41,514 bases of DNA from an uncultured Nitrosomonadales bacterium (GCA_903915035.1 CAIWRI010000090.1:1-41514), one strand, 5' to 3'. Shown: positions 18,113 to 27,987, counted from the stretch's first letter. The notes: a model not told the origin generated them from the letters alone. Translations and numbers: made by a program.

Positions 18113-20449
18113 TTAGAAGCGGTAGCTGAACTCGTTTGCGTTGGCGACGGTGTGGACCAGATCGACAAAGGCGGCCAGATGGATCGGATCTTGCCCTACG
18201 GTGGCTTTCAAACCGGTAGGTGTACTGAGTGCGAACTTACCATCCACGGATCTGGCTTTGATAGCGTGTTCCTGATGCCCCAGATACTGATGCAAGGCCA
18301 CTTTTTCGGCCTTGTCCGCATCGCGCGAAAACAGGATCTGATACAGTCTGTCGAATTCAGCAGGCTCCGTGCTTCCCGCCTCGTTAATGACGCGACCTGC
18401 CAGTGCCTGTGACCAACTGAACACAGTCTCATTATTAAACAGCGTCAAGGCCTGCAATGGCGTGGTGGTTACGTCACGCTTGCTGTGCACCAGTTGCGAA
18501 TTGGCTTGATCGAAAACTTCCAGCATAGGAAAGGGCACGCTACGGCGCGAGAATACGTACAGACTGCGGCGGTCATAGTCACGTGTATTCTTGGATACTT
18601 TCCACAACGGGTTATTATCAAAAAGATTATCTCCTGCAATGACATTGTCGGGCAGCGGCGGGAATACTGCCGGGCCACCGATCTTGTCTTCAAGTCTGCC
18701 GGAAGCGACCAGTAGCGAATCCCGGATTTGTTCGGCATCCAGACGGCGGCGCGGGAATACTGCCAGCAACTTATTATCAGGATCAGCCTTGTAGGCATCG
18801 GCACGGTAATCCGATGACTGGCGGTAAACGCTGGATAGCAGAATTTCACGATGCAGTTTCTTGATGCTCCAGCCCTGCCCTACGAAATCATTAGCCAGAT
18901 AGTCCAGCAATGCCTGATCCGATGGTTTTTCGCCCGCCTTGCCAAAATCACTGACGGTTCTGACAATGCCAGTGCCGAAATATTGCGCCCAGACACGGTT
19001 CACATAAACCCGCGCGGTGAGTGGATTATTAGGGCTGGCGATCCAGTTAGCCAGTGCGGTACGCCGTCCTGATGAAGTTGCTGTAGGCACGATCTTTGGT
19101 GCTTCACTGGTCAGTGTCGCCGGAAATGCCGGTTGCACTTCATCCAGCGGACGTTCATGCGTGCCCGTGAAACGGATATGCGTTGCCGGCGATTCCGGAT
19201 GGCCAAGTTCAGTCGTGGCGGAAATGAATTTCGAACCGGATTCAGGCTTCAAGTCATCAAACTTTTTCAACTCCACCGTCAACTTTTGATATTCATCCCA
19301 CTTTTTCTTGATGTCTTCCGAGTATTGAGGGTGACTCTTATCCCCGGCGACGATGCGCAGATAGCCTGCAATATCAGCATCTGAGGTGATGTTATCCAGC
19401 CTGTGATTGACCCAACGATCAAGCGGCGTCCATTGCGCTTCCGGCTTGAAAATAGCCTCGCGACTGTCCGTCAGATAACGTTCCTTGTGGTACTTGAGAC
19501 CGGCATCCCGATAGACATCAATAATCGCTTTTTGTTTGGCCCGAATATCCTTGGTTGCGGCCTGATACTTGGCTTGTGCTTCCTCAAATTTCTTTTCCTG
19601 CTCACCCTTGTTGATCACCGCAATCTTTTCATTCACGCTGGTATTGGCAAAAAATGCCTGCAATGAAAAATAGTCTTTTTGCGAGATCTTGTCAGTTTTG
19701 TGATTGTGGCATCTGGCGCAACCCACCGTGGTACCCAGCAAAGCTAAGCCTACCGTGTCAGTCATATCCGTTTCAATCTGATATTTCCGCTGTACCAGAT
19801 CGCGCGAGTTATAGTTGTCCGGATAGCCGATCAAAAATCCGGTGGCAATCAGGGCATTCTGATCATCGGGTGCAATTTCATCTCCGGCCAGCTGTTCCTT
19901 GATGAAGCGATCATACGGTTTATCCTGATTAAAGGCGTTAATCACGTAATCGCGATAACGCCACATATTGGGACGCCCCGTATCGTTCTGGAAACCGGTG
20001 CTATCGGCATAACGCGCCAGATCCAGCCAGCGGCGCGCCTGACGCTCGCCATAATGCGGCGAGGCTAACAAGCGGTCTGCCAGTTTTTCATAGGCATCGG
20101 CTGATTTATCATTGACGAAGGCTTTAACTTCCTCCGGGCTGGGAATAATCCCCAGTGTATCTAGCGTAGCCCGGCGGATATAGGTGGCGCGATCCGCATC
20201 CTTGGAGGGCTTCACACCCTTCGCTTCCAGTTGCGCCAGGACGAAGGCGTCAATCGGCGTACGTGCCCAGCTTTTCTGTTTAACTTGCGGTACATCCTGA
20301 TGTTGCACAGGCTGCCACGACCAGAGCTTAGCGGGTGCTGCACGTTTTGCTGCATCAGCAACCGGTTTGTCGTCCGCTACAGCAAGCGCTGTGCTCAGGC
20401 TCAACAGTACGGCGATATAGACTATTTTTTTCTGCATGACTCGGTTCAT
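18113..20449 (-). CDS. DUF1549 and DUF1553 domain protein (planctomycete cytochrome-associated family)
   Basis: A 778-residue exported protein; signal peptide about residues 1-26. DUF1549 covers about 63-275 (TPIDAFVLAQLEAKGVKPS, RYADSTGFQNDTGRPNMWRYRDYV) and contains one CARCH motif at 244-248 in the conserved GCARCHNHK context. DUF1553 covers about 470-745 (NPLTARVYVNRVWAQYFGTGIV, RRRLDAEQIRDSLLVASG). The N-terminal heme domain of many planctomycete relatives is missing. GAGGAAG precedes the ATG at 20449. It is paired with the DUF1501 gene. Role unknown. Confidence 0.93.
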   Translation of the reverse strand: MNRVMQKKIVYIAVLLSLSTALAVADDKPVADAAKRAAPAKLWSWQPVQHQDVPQVKQKSWARTPIDAFVLAQLEAKGVKPSKDADRATYIRRATLDTLGIIPSPEEVKAFVNDKSADAYEKLADRLLASPHYGERQARRWLDLARYADSTGFQNDTGRPNMWRYRDYVINAFNQDKPYDRFIKEQLAGDEIAPDDQNALIATGFLIGYPDNYNSRDLVQRKYQIETDMTDTVGLALLGTTVGCARCHNHKTDKISQKDYFSLQAFFANTSVNEKIAVINKGEQEKKFEEAQAKYQAATKDIRAKQKAIIDVYRDAGLKYHKERYLTDSREAIFKPEAQWTPLDRWVNHRLDNITSDADIAGYLRIVAGDKSHPQYSEDIKKKWDEYQKLTVELKKFDDLKPESGSKFISATTELGHPESPATHIRFTGTHERPLDEVQPAFPATLTSEAPKIVPTATSSGRRTALANWIASPNNPLTARVYVNRVWAQYFGTGIVRTVSDFGKAGEKPSDQALLDYLANDFVGQGWSIKKLHREILLSSVYRQSSDYRADAYKADPDNKLLAVFPRRRLDAEQIRDSLLVASGRLEDKIGGPAVFPPLPDNVIAGDNLFDNNPLWKVSKNTRDYDRRSLYVFSRRSVPFPMLEVFDQANSQLVHSKRDVTTTPLQALTLFNNETVFSWSQALAGRVINEAGSTEPAEFDRLYQILFSRDADKAEKVALHQYLGHQEHAIKARSVDGKFALSTPTGLKATVGQDPIHLAAFVDLVHTVANANEFSYRF

Positions 20450-20480
20450 ATTGCTTCCTCGCTAGGCTTGAGTAAATGGA

Positions 20481-21014
20481 TTATTTTTTTACGTCCGCAG
20501 GCGCTGCGGCTCTGGGTGCAGGGATTGCAATTTTGCTCAGGGAACCGCCTTCATCTTCATAATCTTTTACGCCAACAGCGCCAGCGACTTTGTAGCCATG
20601 AGCCAGCAAAATATCTCCAGCAACCCCTGCGCGATGCGCACGGATTGAAACCGTGACAATTTGGCGGTCACGAGGGATGTAAGCTAAGCCCTCTTCCACG
20701 TCGCCGGCCTGAACACTCAGATAAATCGGAAAGCCGCCGATTTTGCTGATTTCGTCCGGGCGGCGCAGATCAACAAACAGAATTTTCCCGGGGTGACCTA
20801 GCAACTTATCCAGCTGAGCGCGATTCAATCTCGCTGTTTTGTGCGTCCAGGGATTCGGATCTACATATTTCACCTTAGCAGGTTCAGTCGCACCAGCGAT
20901 CGCACCAGGGGTCGCTTCAGGATTGATTTTTGGCGCTGCCGTTTCAGCGGCAAAGGCAAGTGATGAGGCAAATATCAGGGAGGTAAGTGTGGCAAGGGCA
21001 AATTGCTTTTTCAT
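20481..21014 (-). CDS. Periplasmic rhodanese-like protein lacking the catalytic cysteine
   Basis: A 177-residue exported protein with a signal peptide ending SLAFA. The rhodanese core is visible in KILFVDLRRPDEI and in the loop TVSIRAHRAG (121-130), where the usual CxxGHR persulfide cysteine is replaced by Ser123. Sulfur transfer by the normal route is therefore not expected; a binding or scaffold role is more likely. It precedes the DUF1549/1553-DUF1501 pair by about 30 bases and is probably in their operon. Confidence 0.82.
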   Translation of the reverse strand: MKKQFALATLTSLIFASSLAFAAETAAPKINPEATPGAIAGATEPAKVKYVDPNPWTHKTARLNRAQLDKLLGHPGKILFVDLRRPDEISKIGGFPIYLSVQAGDVEEGLAYIPRDRQIVTVSIRAHRAGVAGDILLAHGYKVAGAVGVKDYEDEGGSLSKIAIPAPRAAAPADVKK

Positions 21015-21364
21015 GGTGAGTCACTTTCTTATTGAATGGATTCGGTTGCGCAGCAACCGTGTACAGGCCAACGCGTTGCATATAAATTAGCAAAGATCAT
21101 GCCAGCATGCAAAATCAACCGCATTATCTGCAAAAACCAATCATAAGCTAAGCTAGTTCGCTGTTTTATAATAATAAAAACAGCAGACTAATTTAAGACC
21201 AGCGTGAAGCTATGACGCGGACGGCGCGGATATCATCAGGATCTGCTGCTCAATTAGCAGCAGAGTAGAATGCACAGTGCTGTCAATACAACAGCTGTCC
21301 AAAAGAAAAACGGCCCGACAAATCGGGCCGTTTAAACAGCGGTATATCTTTTAGTCTGTGAACC
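21015..21364. other. Intergenic region with a terminator
   Basis: 350 bases between the receptor and rhodanese-like genes. The left part has the receptor terminator; the right part should hold the promoter for the rhodanese-like/DUF1549/DUF1501 operon. No open frame is convincing. Confidence 0.5.
21308..21333 (-). terminator. Rho-independent terminator of the TonB receptor gene
   Basis: AAACGGCCCGA and TCGGGCCGTTT form an 11-bp perfect stem with a four-base loop. On the minus strand it is followed by TTTTTCTTTT. It lies about 30 bases past the receptor's stop codon. Confidence 0.92.
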
Positions 21365-24154
21365 TTACAGCTTGCCGGTGAACATCACGCCAGCCCAGCG
21401 AGGTACTGCGGGGGTGTAGGTGTTCCAGGTAACGCCCTGATAGGCTTGATTGTTAAAAAGGTTCTTAACAATAAAACTGGCGTCGAAGGTCTGGTCTTGT
21501 TTGCCCAAACCGATTGAGATATCAGTGCTGGAACTGCCACCTATCCAGGCATAGCTTGAGAGTGCCACATCCGAGTTATAACGACTTCTGAACGCCGTGT
21601 TAAACGTGGTATGGAAAACTTCGTTGCCGAATACGGATTTTTTATAATCAACACCGAAGTTTCCGGTCCACTTCGAAGCCCCGGGCAGCGTTGCGCCAGT
21701 AACATTCTGGTAAGGGGCTGCACCGGCATATCCATTTTCGACAGGCTGGGCGGAATTGGTAAAGTCCTTATAAACCGCGTTGTTGTAGGCACCGGAGAAG
21801 CGGACTTTGATATTTTTCAGGCCTGAATATACGCCGTCAATTTCCACACCATCCGCCTGTACTTTGGGCACATTACCCGTGGCCGTAGTGTAGGCAGTCG
21901 CGTTATTGCCGCCCAGTTGATTCAGCGCGGTGGTGTACTGATCAACCACAGAGACGCTTTGCTGATAGTTTTTGACGTCCATCAGGAAAACTGCGGTATT
22001 GAGTACCAGGGTATCATCGAGTAGCTTCGATTTAAAACCCGCTTCATAGGAGATGGTGTCCTCAGCCTTGACCGGATTGGAAAGCCCGTTGGTGAATTGT
22101 GAAACGCCGGCTTTCTCGCCGTACTGCAAAGACACATAAGCGGTTTCGTGCTCATTGATTTTATACGACGGGCTGATGACAAAAGACGGCAACAGTGCAC
22201 TGTACGGTTGTGCGGCAGCCGGCGCAAATACCACACCGATTTGTGTTTGACGTAGCAACTTTGCCGCACCCACCTGGGCTAGCTGTGCAGACGATAAATT
22301 TGCATAATTTTGACCAAAATATTGCTGTGCTACAGCATCCGCAAGTGCGAGTTGTACTGCGCTGTTGGCACCAGGCGTCAGTACGCCGTTAGAGCCGGAG
22401 GCAAAGCCGCCCAATTGCACCCCGTTGACTGAAACCGGATTCAGCGCGGCACCCGCTCCATTGGTGACGATACCGCTGCTGCCAATATTCTGACGGTCTT
22501 CCTGGGTGAAGCGCAGGCCGGTGGTCAAGGTAATCTGATCGCTAAAGTGCCAGTTAGCCTGACCGAAAACCGCTTCACTCTTGTTTTCGATGTCTTGCAA
22601 TCCGGCAGGACTGTTATAGTTCATAGACAGTCCGGTCAGAGAATTCTGCATCAGACGTTGACCTGCAGCATTGGCATTGAGTGTGGTGAACTGGGAATTG
22701 CTGGCCAGATAGGCGCCGGCATCATTGCCCCAGGCTTTCTGATAATCATTGTTATTGCTGACATCAATCAGATACAAGCCGGCCTGGTAGTCGACAAAAC
22801 CGCCGACCGGCGAGTTCACGCGCACCTCTTCACTCTTTTGCTGGTAATTATTCTTGAACCCCCCGGAATTGCGATACACGTCATAAGGCAGATCGGAATC
22901 GTTAACCGCATCGAAGTAGTAATTTTCAATCGCGGTGATTGAAGTCACGGTATAACCGCCCGCCAGGTTCCAGTTCAACTGTGCTGTGGCGCCGTTGCTG
23001 CCCGTGACCAGTGGTCTCGCGTTAAGCGCGGTAACGCTGTTCGCATTGAGCACACTGCCCGGAACGTAACCCTGATTAGTAAACCAGTTACGGCTCAATC
23101 TGCCGTTGATATCGGCGCTAGTGCCGGCTGTAGAAGCACCATTGCTATAATTAGGCAACGGTGTATCGACCGTAGCTCCATTGGTGTATTCACCCGATCT
23201 TGGCGTGCCGTTGACAGAGATCAGCGCATTAAAGTCTGCACTAGGCGTGAACAAAAATTGCGCGCGCCCGGTTAAGCGGTCGGTATTCGTGTAATTATTG
23301 TCCGCATTAGTTAAGCTGTTCTGCGGACCTTGCGCCTTGCTTGCGCTAAACGATCCGCGCCAGGCCAGCACATCATCAACAATCGCACCGCCTAAAGCTG
23401 CCGTACCCTGAACCGTGCCGCGCTGCCCTATCACCAGCGAATAATTTGCGCTAGGCGTAAAGGAGGGTCTTACCGTATTGACGATGATCGCACCATAAGA
23501 AGAATTCTTACCCAACAGCGTGCCTTGCGGACCACGGGCAACTTCGACCGTATCAACGTCGCTAAAATCATAACTGTTAGCCAAGGCGCCATAGGCATAG
23601 CTCACCCCGTCTACAATCAGCCCCACGCCGGGATCCTGCGCTTCAGTCTGTCCCTGTTTGCCGATACCGCGTATCGATAAACTGCTGGTACGCTGATTGC
23701 CCAGATTCCAGGCGACGTTGCCCGCGCGCTGAGTAATCGCAGCAATACCGGTTGCATCGAGACTGGCTAATTCCTTACCGGACACCACCGATTCAGATAC
23801 GGGTACATCTTTGAGACTTTCGATACGGTTACGGCTATGAATCACCACTTCATCCAGCGCTACCGATGCATTGGGGTCAACGATTGTAGTGATGGCGGCG
23901 GTTGGCGCTGTCTGAGTTGAAGGCTGTGCAACAGCCGGCGTTATCGTGCCGCTCGCGTCCAGTTGTTTCTTTAAGGCGATATTTTCAGCATTGATACGTG
24001 ATACTTCAGCCTGAAGTTCGGCAAAAGCCTTGTCGTCAGCAGCATACACGGGTGACAACAGCGTGATGCCGGCCAGTGCCAGCATCATCGCCGAATAGCG
24101 GAAAGTGTTATTCCCCGCCGGGTGTTTTAACTTACGGGATGGTAGTGCCTTCAT
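21365..24154 (-). CDS. TonB-dependent outer-membrane receptor
   Basis: A 929-residue receptor. A signal peptide ends about PVYA (38); a short coiled coil (about 43-68, AELQAEVSRINAENIALKKQL) and a Pro/Thr-rich linker follow. The TonB box region ALDEVVIHSRN is at about 99-109, then the plug with VPVSESVVSGKEL, SIRGIGKQG and VARGPQGTLLGKNSS. The rest is a 22-strand-type barrel. The family takes up siderophores, cobalamin, glycans and other large ligands; the ligand here is not evident. The neighbouring DUF1501/DUF1549 pair could process the same substrate. Preceded by AGGAGC. Confidence 0.93.
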   Translation of the reverse strand: MKALPSRKLKHPAGNNTFRYSAMMLALAGITLLSPVYAADDKAFAELQAEVSRINAENIALKKQLDASGTITPAVAQPSTQTAPTAAITTIVDPNASVALDEVVIHSRNRIESLKDVPVSESVVSGKELASLDATGIAAITQRAGNVAWNLGNQRTSSLSIRGIGKQGQTEAQDPGVGLIVDGVSYAYGALANSYDFSDVDTVEVARGPQGTLLGKNSSYGAIIVNTVRPSFTPSANYSLVIGQRGTVQGTAALGGAIVDDVLAWRGSFSASKAQGPQNSLTNADNNYTNTDRLTGRAQFLFTPSADFNALISVNGTPRSGEYTNGATVDTPLPNYSNGASTAGTSADINGRLSRNWFTNQGYVPGSVLNANSVTALNARPLVTGSNGATAQLNWNLAGGYTVTSITAIENYYFDAVNDSDLPYDVYRNSGGFKNNYQQKSEEVRVNSPVGGFVDYQAGLYLIDVSNNNDYQKAWGNDAGAYLASNSQFTTLNANAAGQRLMQNSLTGLSMNYNSPAGLQDIENKSEAVFGQANWHFSDQITLTTGLRFTQEDRQNIGSSGIVTNGAGAALNPVSVNGVQLGGFASGSNGVLTPGANSAVQLALADAVAQQYFGQNYANLSSAQLAQVGAAKLLRQTQIGVVFAPAAAQPYSALLPSFVISPSYKINEHETAYVSLQYGEKAGVSQFTNGLSNPVKAEDTISYEAGFKSKLLDDTLVLNTAVFLMDVKNYQQSVSVVDQYTTALNQLGGNNATAYTTATGNVPKVQADGVEIDGVYSGLKNIKVRFSGAYNNAVYKDFTNSAQPVENGYAGAAPYQNVTGATLPGASKWTGNFGVDYKKSVFGNEVFHTTFNTAFRSRYNSDVALSSYAWIGGSSSTDISIGLGKQDQTFDASFIVKNLFNNQAYQGVTWNTYTPAVPRWAGVMFTGKL

Positions 24155-24455
24155 CGGTATTGCTCCTGTGATTAAATGCTATTTGGTAATAAGCGTAGAC
24201 AGTGACTTGTAACGAGTTGTCACTGTCTTGCTGATACTGTTAGCAGTTATCATGCCAGGTGATATTTTTATGCTGATAAATCGCCTTGAAAAACATAAAT
24301 ATATGAAATTAAAGTATATTTTATTTTATAATCAAGGGCTGGCAAGGCGTCAAACAGCCTGATTCCGGCTGAATAAACAAGCCGGCTTTGCTGCTATTTA
24401 AACAGCGCGCGACTTGCTATGCTCAATTGCAAACAGAGGTAACCAGGGGGAAGGG
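24155..24455. other. AT-rich promoter region of the TonB receptor gene
   Basis: About 300 bases with a very AT-rich core (about 24285-24340) upstream of the receptor's start on the minus strand. It likely carries the promoter. No Fur box or riboswitch could be recognised with confidence. Confidence 0.4.
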
Positions 24456-24839
24456 GGTGGGCATTCAAAACTGGAAAGACGCAGGCGAGACGCTGGGCAA
24501 AATTCGCAAACTGGTTGCGGTCAATCTAGGCTTGGGTGTATTGACGATGGGCGTTGCTCTGCTCGGTGCAATCTAACTTTATAGATAACTGCGCCCCCCC
24601 ACTTCGCCTGCCAAGCCATTAGAATGGCGATATGGAAGCGTCATTTTGATCAAACATGGCCTGATTTTAATCATAACCAGTAAAAATAAAAAATAGTTTC
24701 AAGATGCAAAGAAGATTTTGCATTGCACAAACCCAATTAATCCAAGTGGTTATAAGATTAAATATGCAGATCATAAGAAAATCACTAGATGAAACCAGAT
24801 GTTCAACGATAGCTTTCAAAGCATTCCCGATGCACAATG
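24456..24839 (+). repeat. Repeat R1 copy A, with 3' end of a CopD-like membrane protein gene
   Basis: About 384 bases nearly identical to copy C at 37352-37735 and, from 24634 on, to copy B. The first 120 bases encode the C-terminal peptide KDAGETLGKIRKLVAV...GVALLGAI, ending at 24576. In copy C the reading extends further upstream into a membrane segment, so this is a decapitated gene end and not a small gene. The rest is noncoding. Confidence 0.85.
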
Positions 24840-25188
24840 TCGGAGAATTATTTTATGCCTTGAATTCGGGCAGCAGATATAAACAGACCGCAATAAAGCT
24901 GACAGTGACGATGGATAGCTGTGTGCCATCAGCAGTCCGTCGCGGGGTAGAGCTTGAACGACTGGTGTCAGTAGTACAGCGACCGTTGGCGGGTAGAATG
25001 CATCTCAGGCAGCAATTGGCCATGAACCGATCTTTGAGGTAGAAATCTCGATGCCGGAAAACTGACCTTCGTTACTGTCGGCAACGTGCCATTGGTTAAA
25101 TTGGTTTATCACTAGCAGATTGCTACCCCATGAAGCCGATGTCAACGGTATATATGAGCCACTTGTTTATTTACTAAAGGGATTGAAG
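24840..25188. other. Leader region of the DUF262 gene
   Basis: About 350 bases after repeat copy A with no convincing gene. A frame at 24704-25042 spans the repeat and lacks a ribosome-binding site. AAAGG at 25177-25180 is the ribosome-binding site for the gene at 25189. Confidence 0.45.
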
Positions 25189-26982
25189 ATGGATGACCCA
25201 TTTAAGCCGTTAAGTCTTTCAATTAAAGAGCTGTTTGGCAATTCGGACTCTTTATATAAAATTCCACAATATCAACGACCTTATAAATGGGAAAACGAAC
25301 AAGTTGATAAGCTTTGGGATGATATACATGAGGCTTATGAAAACGGAGATGAAAATTATTTTCTTGGATCAATTATTACTGCTAAGCCAAGGGATGATGA
25401 GAAATCAGCCTATGTTGACGTGGTGGATGGGCAGCAGCGTCTGACTACTTTGATGATTCTTTTTTGCGTGGTCAGGGATATGTATCCTGATATCAATGCG
25501 CAAAATAGCGATGAAAATCCCTTTACTGTTGACATTAACACCATAAAGGCGTCAATAGCATTATTTGGAAAATCGCTACGACTTAAGCTTTTTACGCATA
25601 GCCAGCACCAGAGCGATTTTGAAAAACTAATACTTAAGGGTAGCACGACGAGCCTCAAAAGACCATACAAATATCAGGTACGAACTGATGAGGAGCCGAA
25701 GTTCAAGTTCATCAACACGGCTTGCATTTTCAGAGAAAAGCTCAGTGCACTGGGAGAGGAAATATCAGCTTTATTGATAGATTATCTTTTTAATCAGGTA
25801 AAAATAATTAGGATAGAGTGCAGGAACAGAGAATTTGCAATCAAACTATTCCAAGTTCTCAATGATAGGGGGATGGATCTAACGGCTGCTGACTTGATTA
25901 AAAGCTTTCTTCTGGAAAATCTGTATAAAAAATATAAGGACGATGCAGATACTTCAAAACTTAAAGAAGGGCAGTTCATTTCCGACTGGAGGGAAATGGA
26001 ACAGAGTATCAAGGCATGCGACATTAGTCTTAATGATCTTTTTATAATTTATGAATATTATCTGCTAGGACAAAATCCGAAAAAATCATTGTATGATGAA
26101 TTGCAGTATGCCTTTGGTAATAAAGATCCAAATGAAGTTATTAGTGATATCAAACAATTTGCTTTACTTTATGTGGAGGATATTTATGAGGCGAAGGACA
26201 AGGTGCTATTTTCCTTTTGGTATATTCGCTGGAATATGTATTGGAAGAGCATTTGTTTGACCGCTTTACATGAAGATTATTCTGATTTCGAACGCCTGAC
26301 AAAAGCTTTGCGAAGGTTCTATTACCTCTACTGGATGGCAGGTAAAACTCTTTCTCAAATCAAGCAGACATCTTTTAATCTGATTAAGTGGATTAAGTCT
26401 GGACGAGCAATCTCAGAAATTGAGGCTGAATTGAATTCCAAACTTGATACCGATGGAATTATCGAACTAGCCAAGCGTAATCTTTCATCCGAACAATTGG
26501 CGACTGAGGCATGGATTAAGCCGCTGCTACTACTCATTGAGTACAACCTTACCGACAACAGTAAATTTTCGTTTGTCTACCTGGATACTGATTTGCACCT
26601 TGAACATGTCTTGCCAGTTAAATATTACAAGTATTCTGAATGGAGTCACATTTCCAAAGAGATATCTGCGGCATGGCTTAATAGTGCTGGGAATCTTACT
26701 TTGCTTGGTGGTGCAAAAAATATTGAGGCAAGTAATAATCCATTTAATGTAAAAATGGAGATTTACAAAGGTAAGGGGAAATACGACACAAAGAATGACA
26801 AAATCACAGCTTTCCAAATTACTCAGAAAATATTAGAGGATTATAAATCCAAAAAATACGATGCGATGTGGACACATGAAGCGATGATTGATCGATTGAA
26901 ATGGTTCTTCGAGGAGGTGGGAGAAATTTTGGAAATCGACGTGAGCGATTTGATTGATAAGCATCAACCAGAGGTTATATGA
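25189..26982 (+). CDS. GmrSD-type modification-dependent restriction enzyme (DUF262 + DUF1524)
   Basis: A 597-residue protein. The DUF262 (GmrS-like, NTP-binding ParB-fold) domain is N-terminal, with IPQYQRPYKW at about 25-34 and the signature DVVDGQQRLTTL at 77-88. The C-terminal DUF1524 (GmrD-like) domain has an HNH-type nuclease layout: HLEHVLP at about 468-474, LNSAGNLTLLGG and ASNNPFNVK near 510-518. Such single-chain fusions are type IV enzymes that cut foreign DNA carrying modified bases, mainly phage DNA. The ATG at 25189 follows AAAGG by eight bases; an upstream in-frame start at 25120 has none. The gene is AT-rich relative to the chromosome on the left, which suggests transfer, and is flanked by repeat R1. 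Confidence 0.9.
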   Translation: MDDPFKPLSLSIKELFGNSDSLYKIPQYQRPYKWENEQVDKLWDDIHEAYENGDENYFLGSIITAKPRDDEKSAYVDVVDGQQRLTTLMILFCVVRDMYPDINAQNSDENPFTVDINTIKASIALFGKSLRLKLFTHSQHQSDFEKLILKGSTTSLKRPYKYQVRTDEEPKFKFINTACIFREKLSALGEEISALLIDYLFNQVKIIRIECRNREFAIKLFQVLNDRGMDLTAADLIKSFLLENLYKKYKDDADTSKLKEGQFISDWREMEQSIKACDISLNDLFIIYEYYLLGQNPKKSLYDELQYAFGNKDPNEVISDIKQFALLYVEDIYEAKDKVLFSFWYIRWNMYWKSICLTALHEDYSDFERLTKALRRFYYLYWMAGKTLSQIKQTSFNLIKWIKSGRAISEIEAELNSKLDTDGIIELAKRNLSSEQLATEAWIKPLLLLIEYNLTDNSKFSFVYLDTDLHLEHVLPVKYYKYSEWSHISKEISAAWLNSAGNLTLLGGAKNIEASNNPFNVKMEIYKGKGKYDTKNDKITAFQITQKILEDYKSKKYDAMWTHEAMIDRLKWFFEEVGEILEIDVSDLIDKHQPEVI

Positions 26983-27217
26983 TCAAGCTCCACGAATCCA
27001 CCATCTAAGGTATTTACTTTCTAGAATAAATTAATCGTTTTTTCTAATTTTTGGTTTTTTGACTCGCTGATTGGCTTGCCAGTTAGCGGCTCATTACGAA
27101 CGACCGCAGTCCAATGATTATCAACAGGCATTCAATCTCGAGAATGCCCGTAAGATTGAAGGTCAGCTTCCAGAAACAAAGCTGTGGATCATATGCTTTA
27201 CCTTGATAGTCTGGTCA
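26983..27217. other. Noncoding spacer after the DUF262 gene
   Basis: No gene, hairpin terminator or known motif is clear. It precedes a cluster of repeats. Confidence 0.4.
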
Positions 27218-27335
27218 GTCTCGTAAGCGGATACAGGGTTTTGAAAGCTGTCTGCCGGAAAGCGGCCTGTCACGGGCTGTGGCGACATCAAGCACTAGGG
27301 GGTCTTAAAGTGGGGTCATCTTAAAGTGGCATCTT
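27218..27335 (+). repeat. Repeat R3 copy 1, with partial tandem TTAAAGTGG units
   Basis: GTCTCGTAAGCGGATA and the following bases through GGCGACATCAAGCACTA recur at 41152-41240. Here, the end is expanded into degenerate copies of TTAAAGTGGGGTCA (from about 27305 to 27345) running into palindrome R2. Confidence 0.75.
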
Positions 27336-27439
27336 AAAGTGGGGTCAGGTCTCCCATTTTGTATAAATCTGCGAATATGAAAGTACATAAGAGCGGGGGC
27401 AGTGCAAAATGAGGGACCTGACCCCTGACCCCTGACCCC
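27336..27439 (+). repeat. Palindromic repeat R2 copy 1
   Basis: Left arm GTGGGGTCAGGTCTCCCAT and a right arm that is its imperfect complement, around a conserved centre with ATAAATCTGCGAATATGAAA and GAGCGGGGGC. In this copy the right arm ends in three TGACCCC units. The same element occurs at 36189, 37161, 41241 and, truncated, 41339. Confidence 0.88.
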
Positions 27440-27517
27440 GGCTCACATCATATTTTTCCCTATGGCGTCCCGGTAATTGCCGACAGGCTCCTAGAAAAGA
27501 GAATAACTAAAACAACT

Positions 27518-27814
27518 GGAAGCGCCATTCGGATCAAACACGGACTAATTTAAATCATAGCCAGTAAAAATAAAAAATAGTTTCAAGATGCAGCGAAGAT
27601 TTTGAATTGCACAAGCCCGCTTAAATCAAGTGGTTATAAAATAATTAAATATGCAGATCATAAGAAAATCACTAGATGAAACCAGGTGTTCAACGATAGC
27701 TTTAAAAACATTCCCGATGCACAATGCCTGGCGAAATTCCTTGGCGCTTAATTGCCGTCAGAGATCATGAAAATAGACAGGAATAAATCTGATATTCAGG
27801 AATCACTGCTCAGT
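27518..27814 (+). repeat. Repeat R1 copy B, noncoding part only
   Basis: Matches copy C from 37529 to 37823 with few changes, including AGTTTCAAGATGCAGCGAAG and GATCATGAAAATAGACAGG. The coding head present in copies A and C is absent. Confidence 0.85.
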
Positions 27815-27820
27815 ATATCT

Positions 27821-27843
27821 AAGGAGACCTTAGTTCGAGTCCA
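27821..27843 (+). repeat. Left inverted repeat bracketing the type I restriction operon
   Basis: AAGGAGACCTTAGTTCGAGT and the next three bases match, in inverted orientation with two differences, the sequence at 36122-36144 on the other side of hsdM. The stretch resembles a tRNA T-loop (GTTCGAGTCC), but no tRNA folds around it. Confidence 0.6.
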
Positions 27844-27987
27844 GATCAACTCGCCAGTTAGAACAAATCTGGTTACTGGTATCTGTCAGTTCTGATTTAA
27901 CACCGTACTATGCGACAAATTAAAAGCACAGCAGAAAAATGTTCGACAGACGTGCCTTGTGCATGGCATCCCCCTGAGCTACTTAAA

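Noticed and set aside
24388..24576. Small 62-residue protein gene
   Set aside because: Its conserved part is only the end of a membrane-protein gene duplicated within repeat R1; the upstream part differs between copies.
27821..27862. tRNA-like T-arm (GTTCGAGTCC ... CCA) left of hsdR
   Set aside because: The bases around the loop do not pair as a T-stem, and no acceptor, D or anticodon arm is present. Kept only as an inverted repeat.
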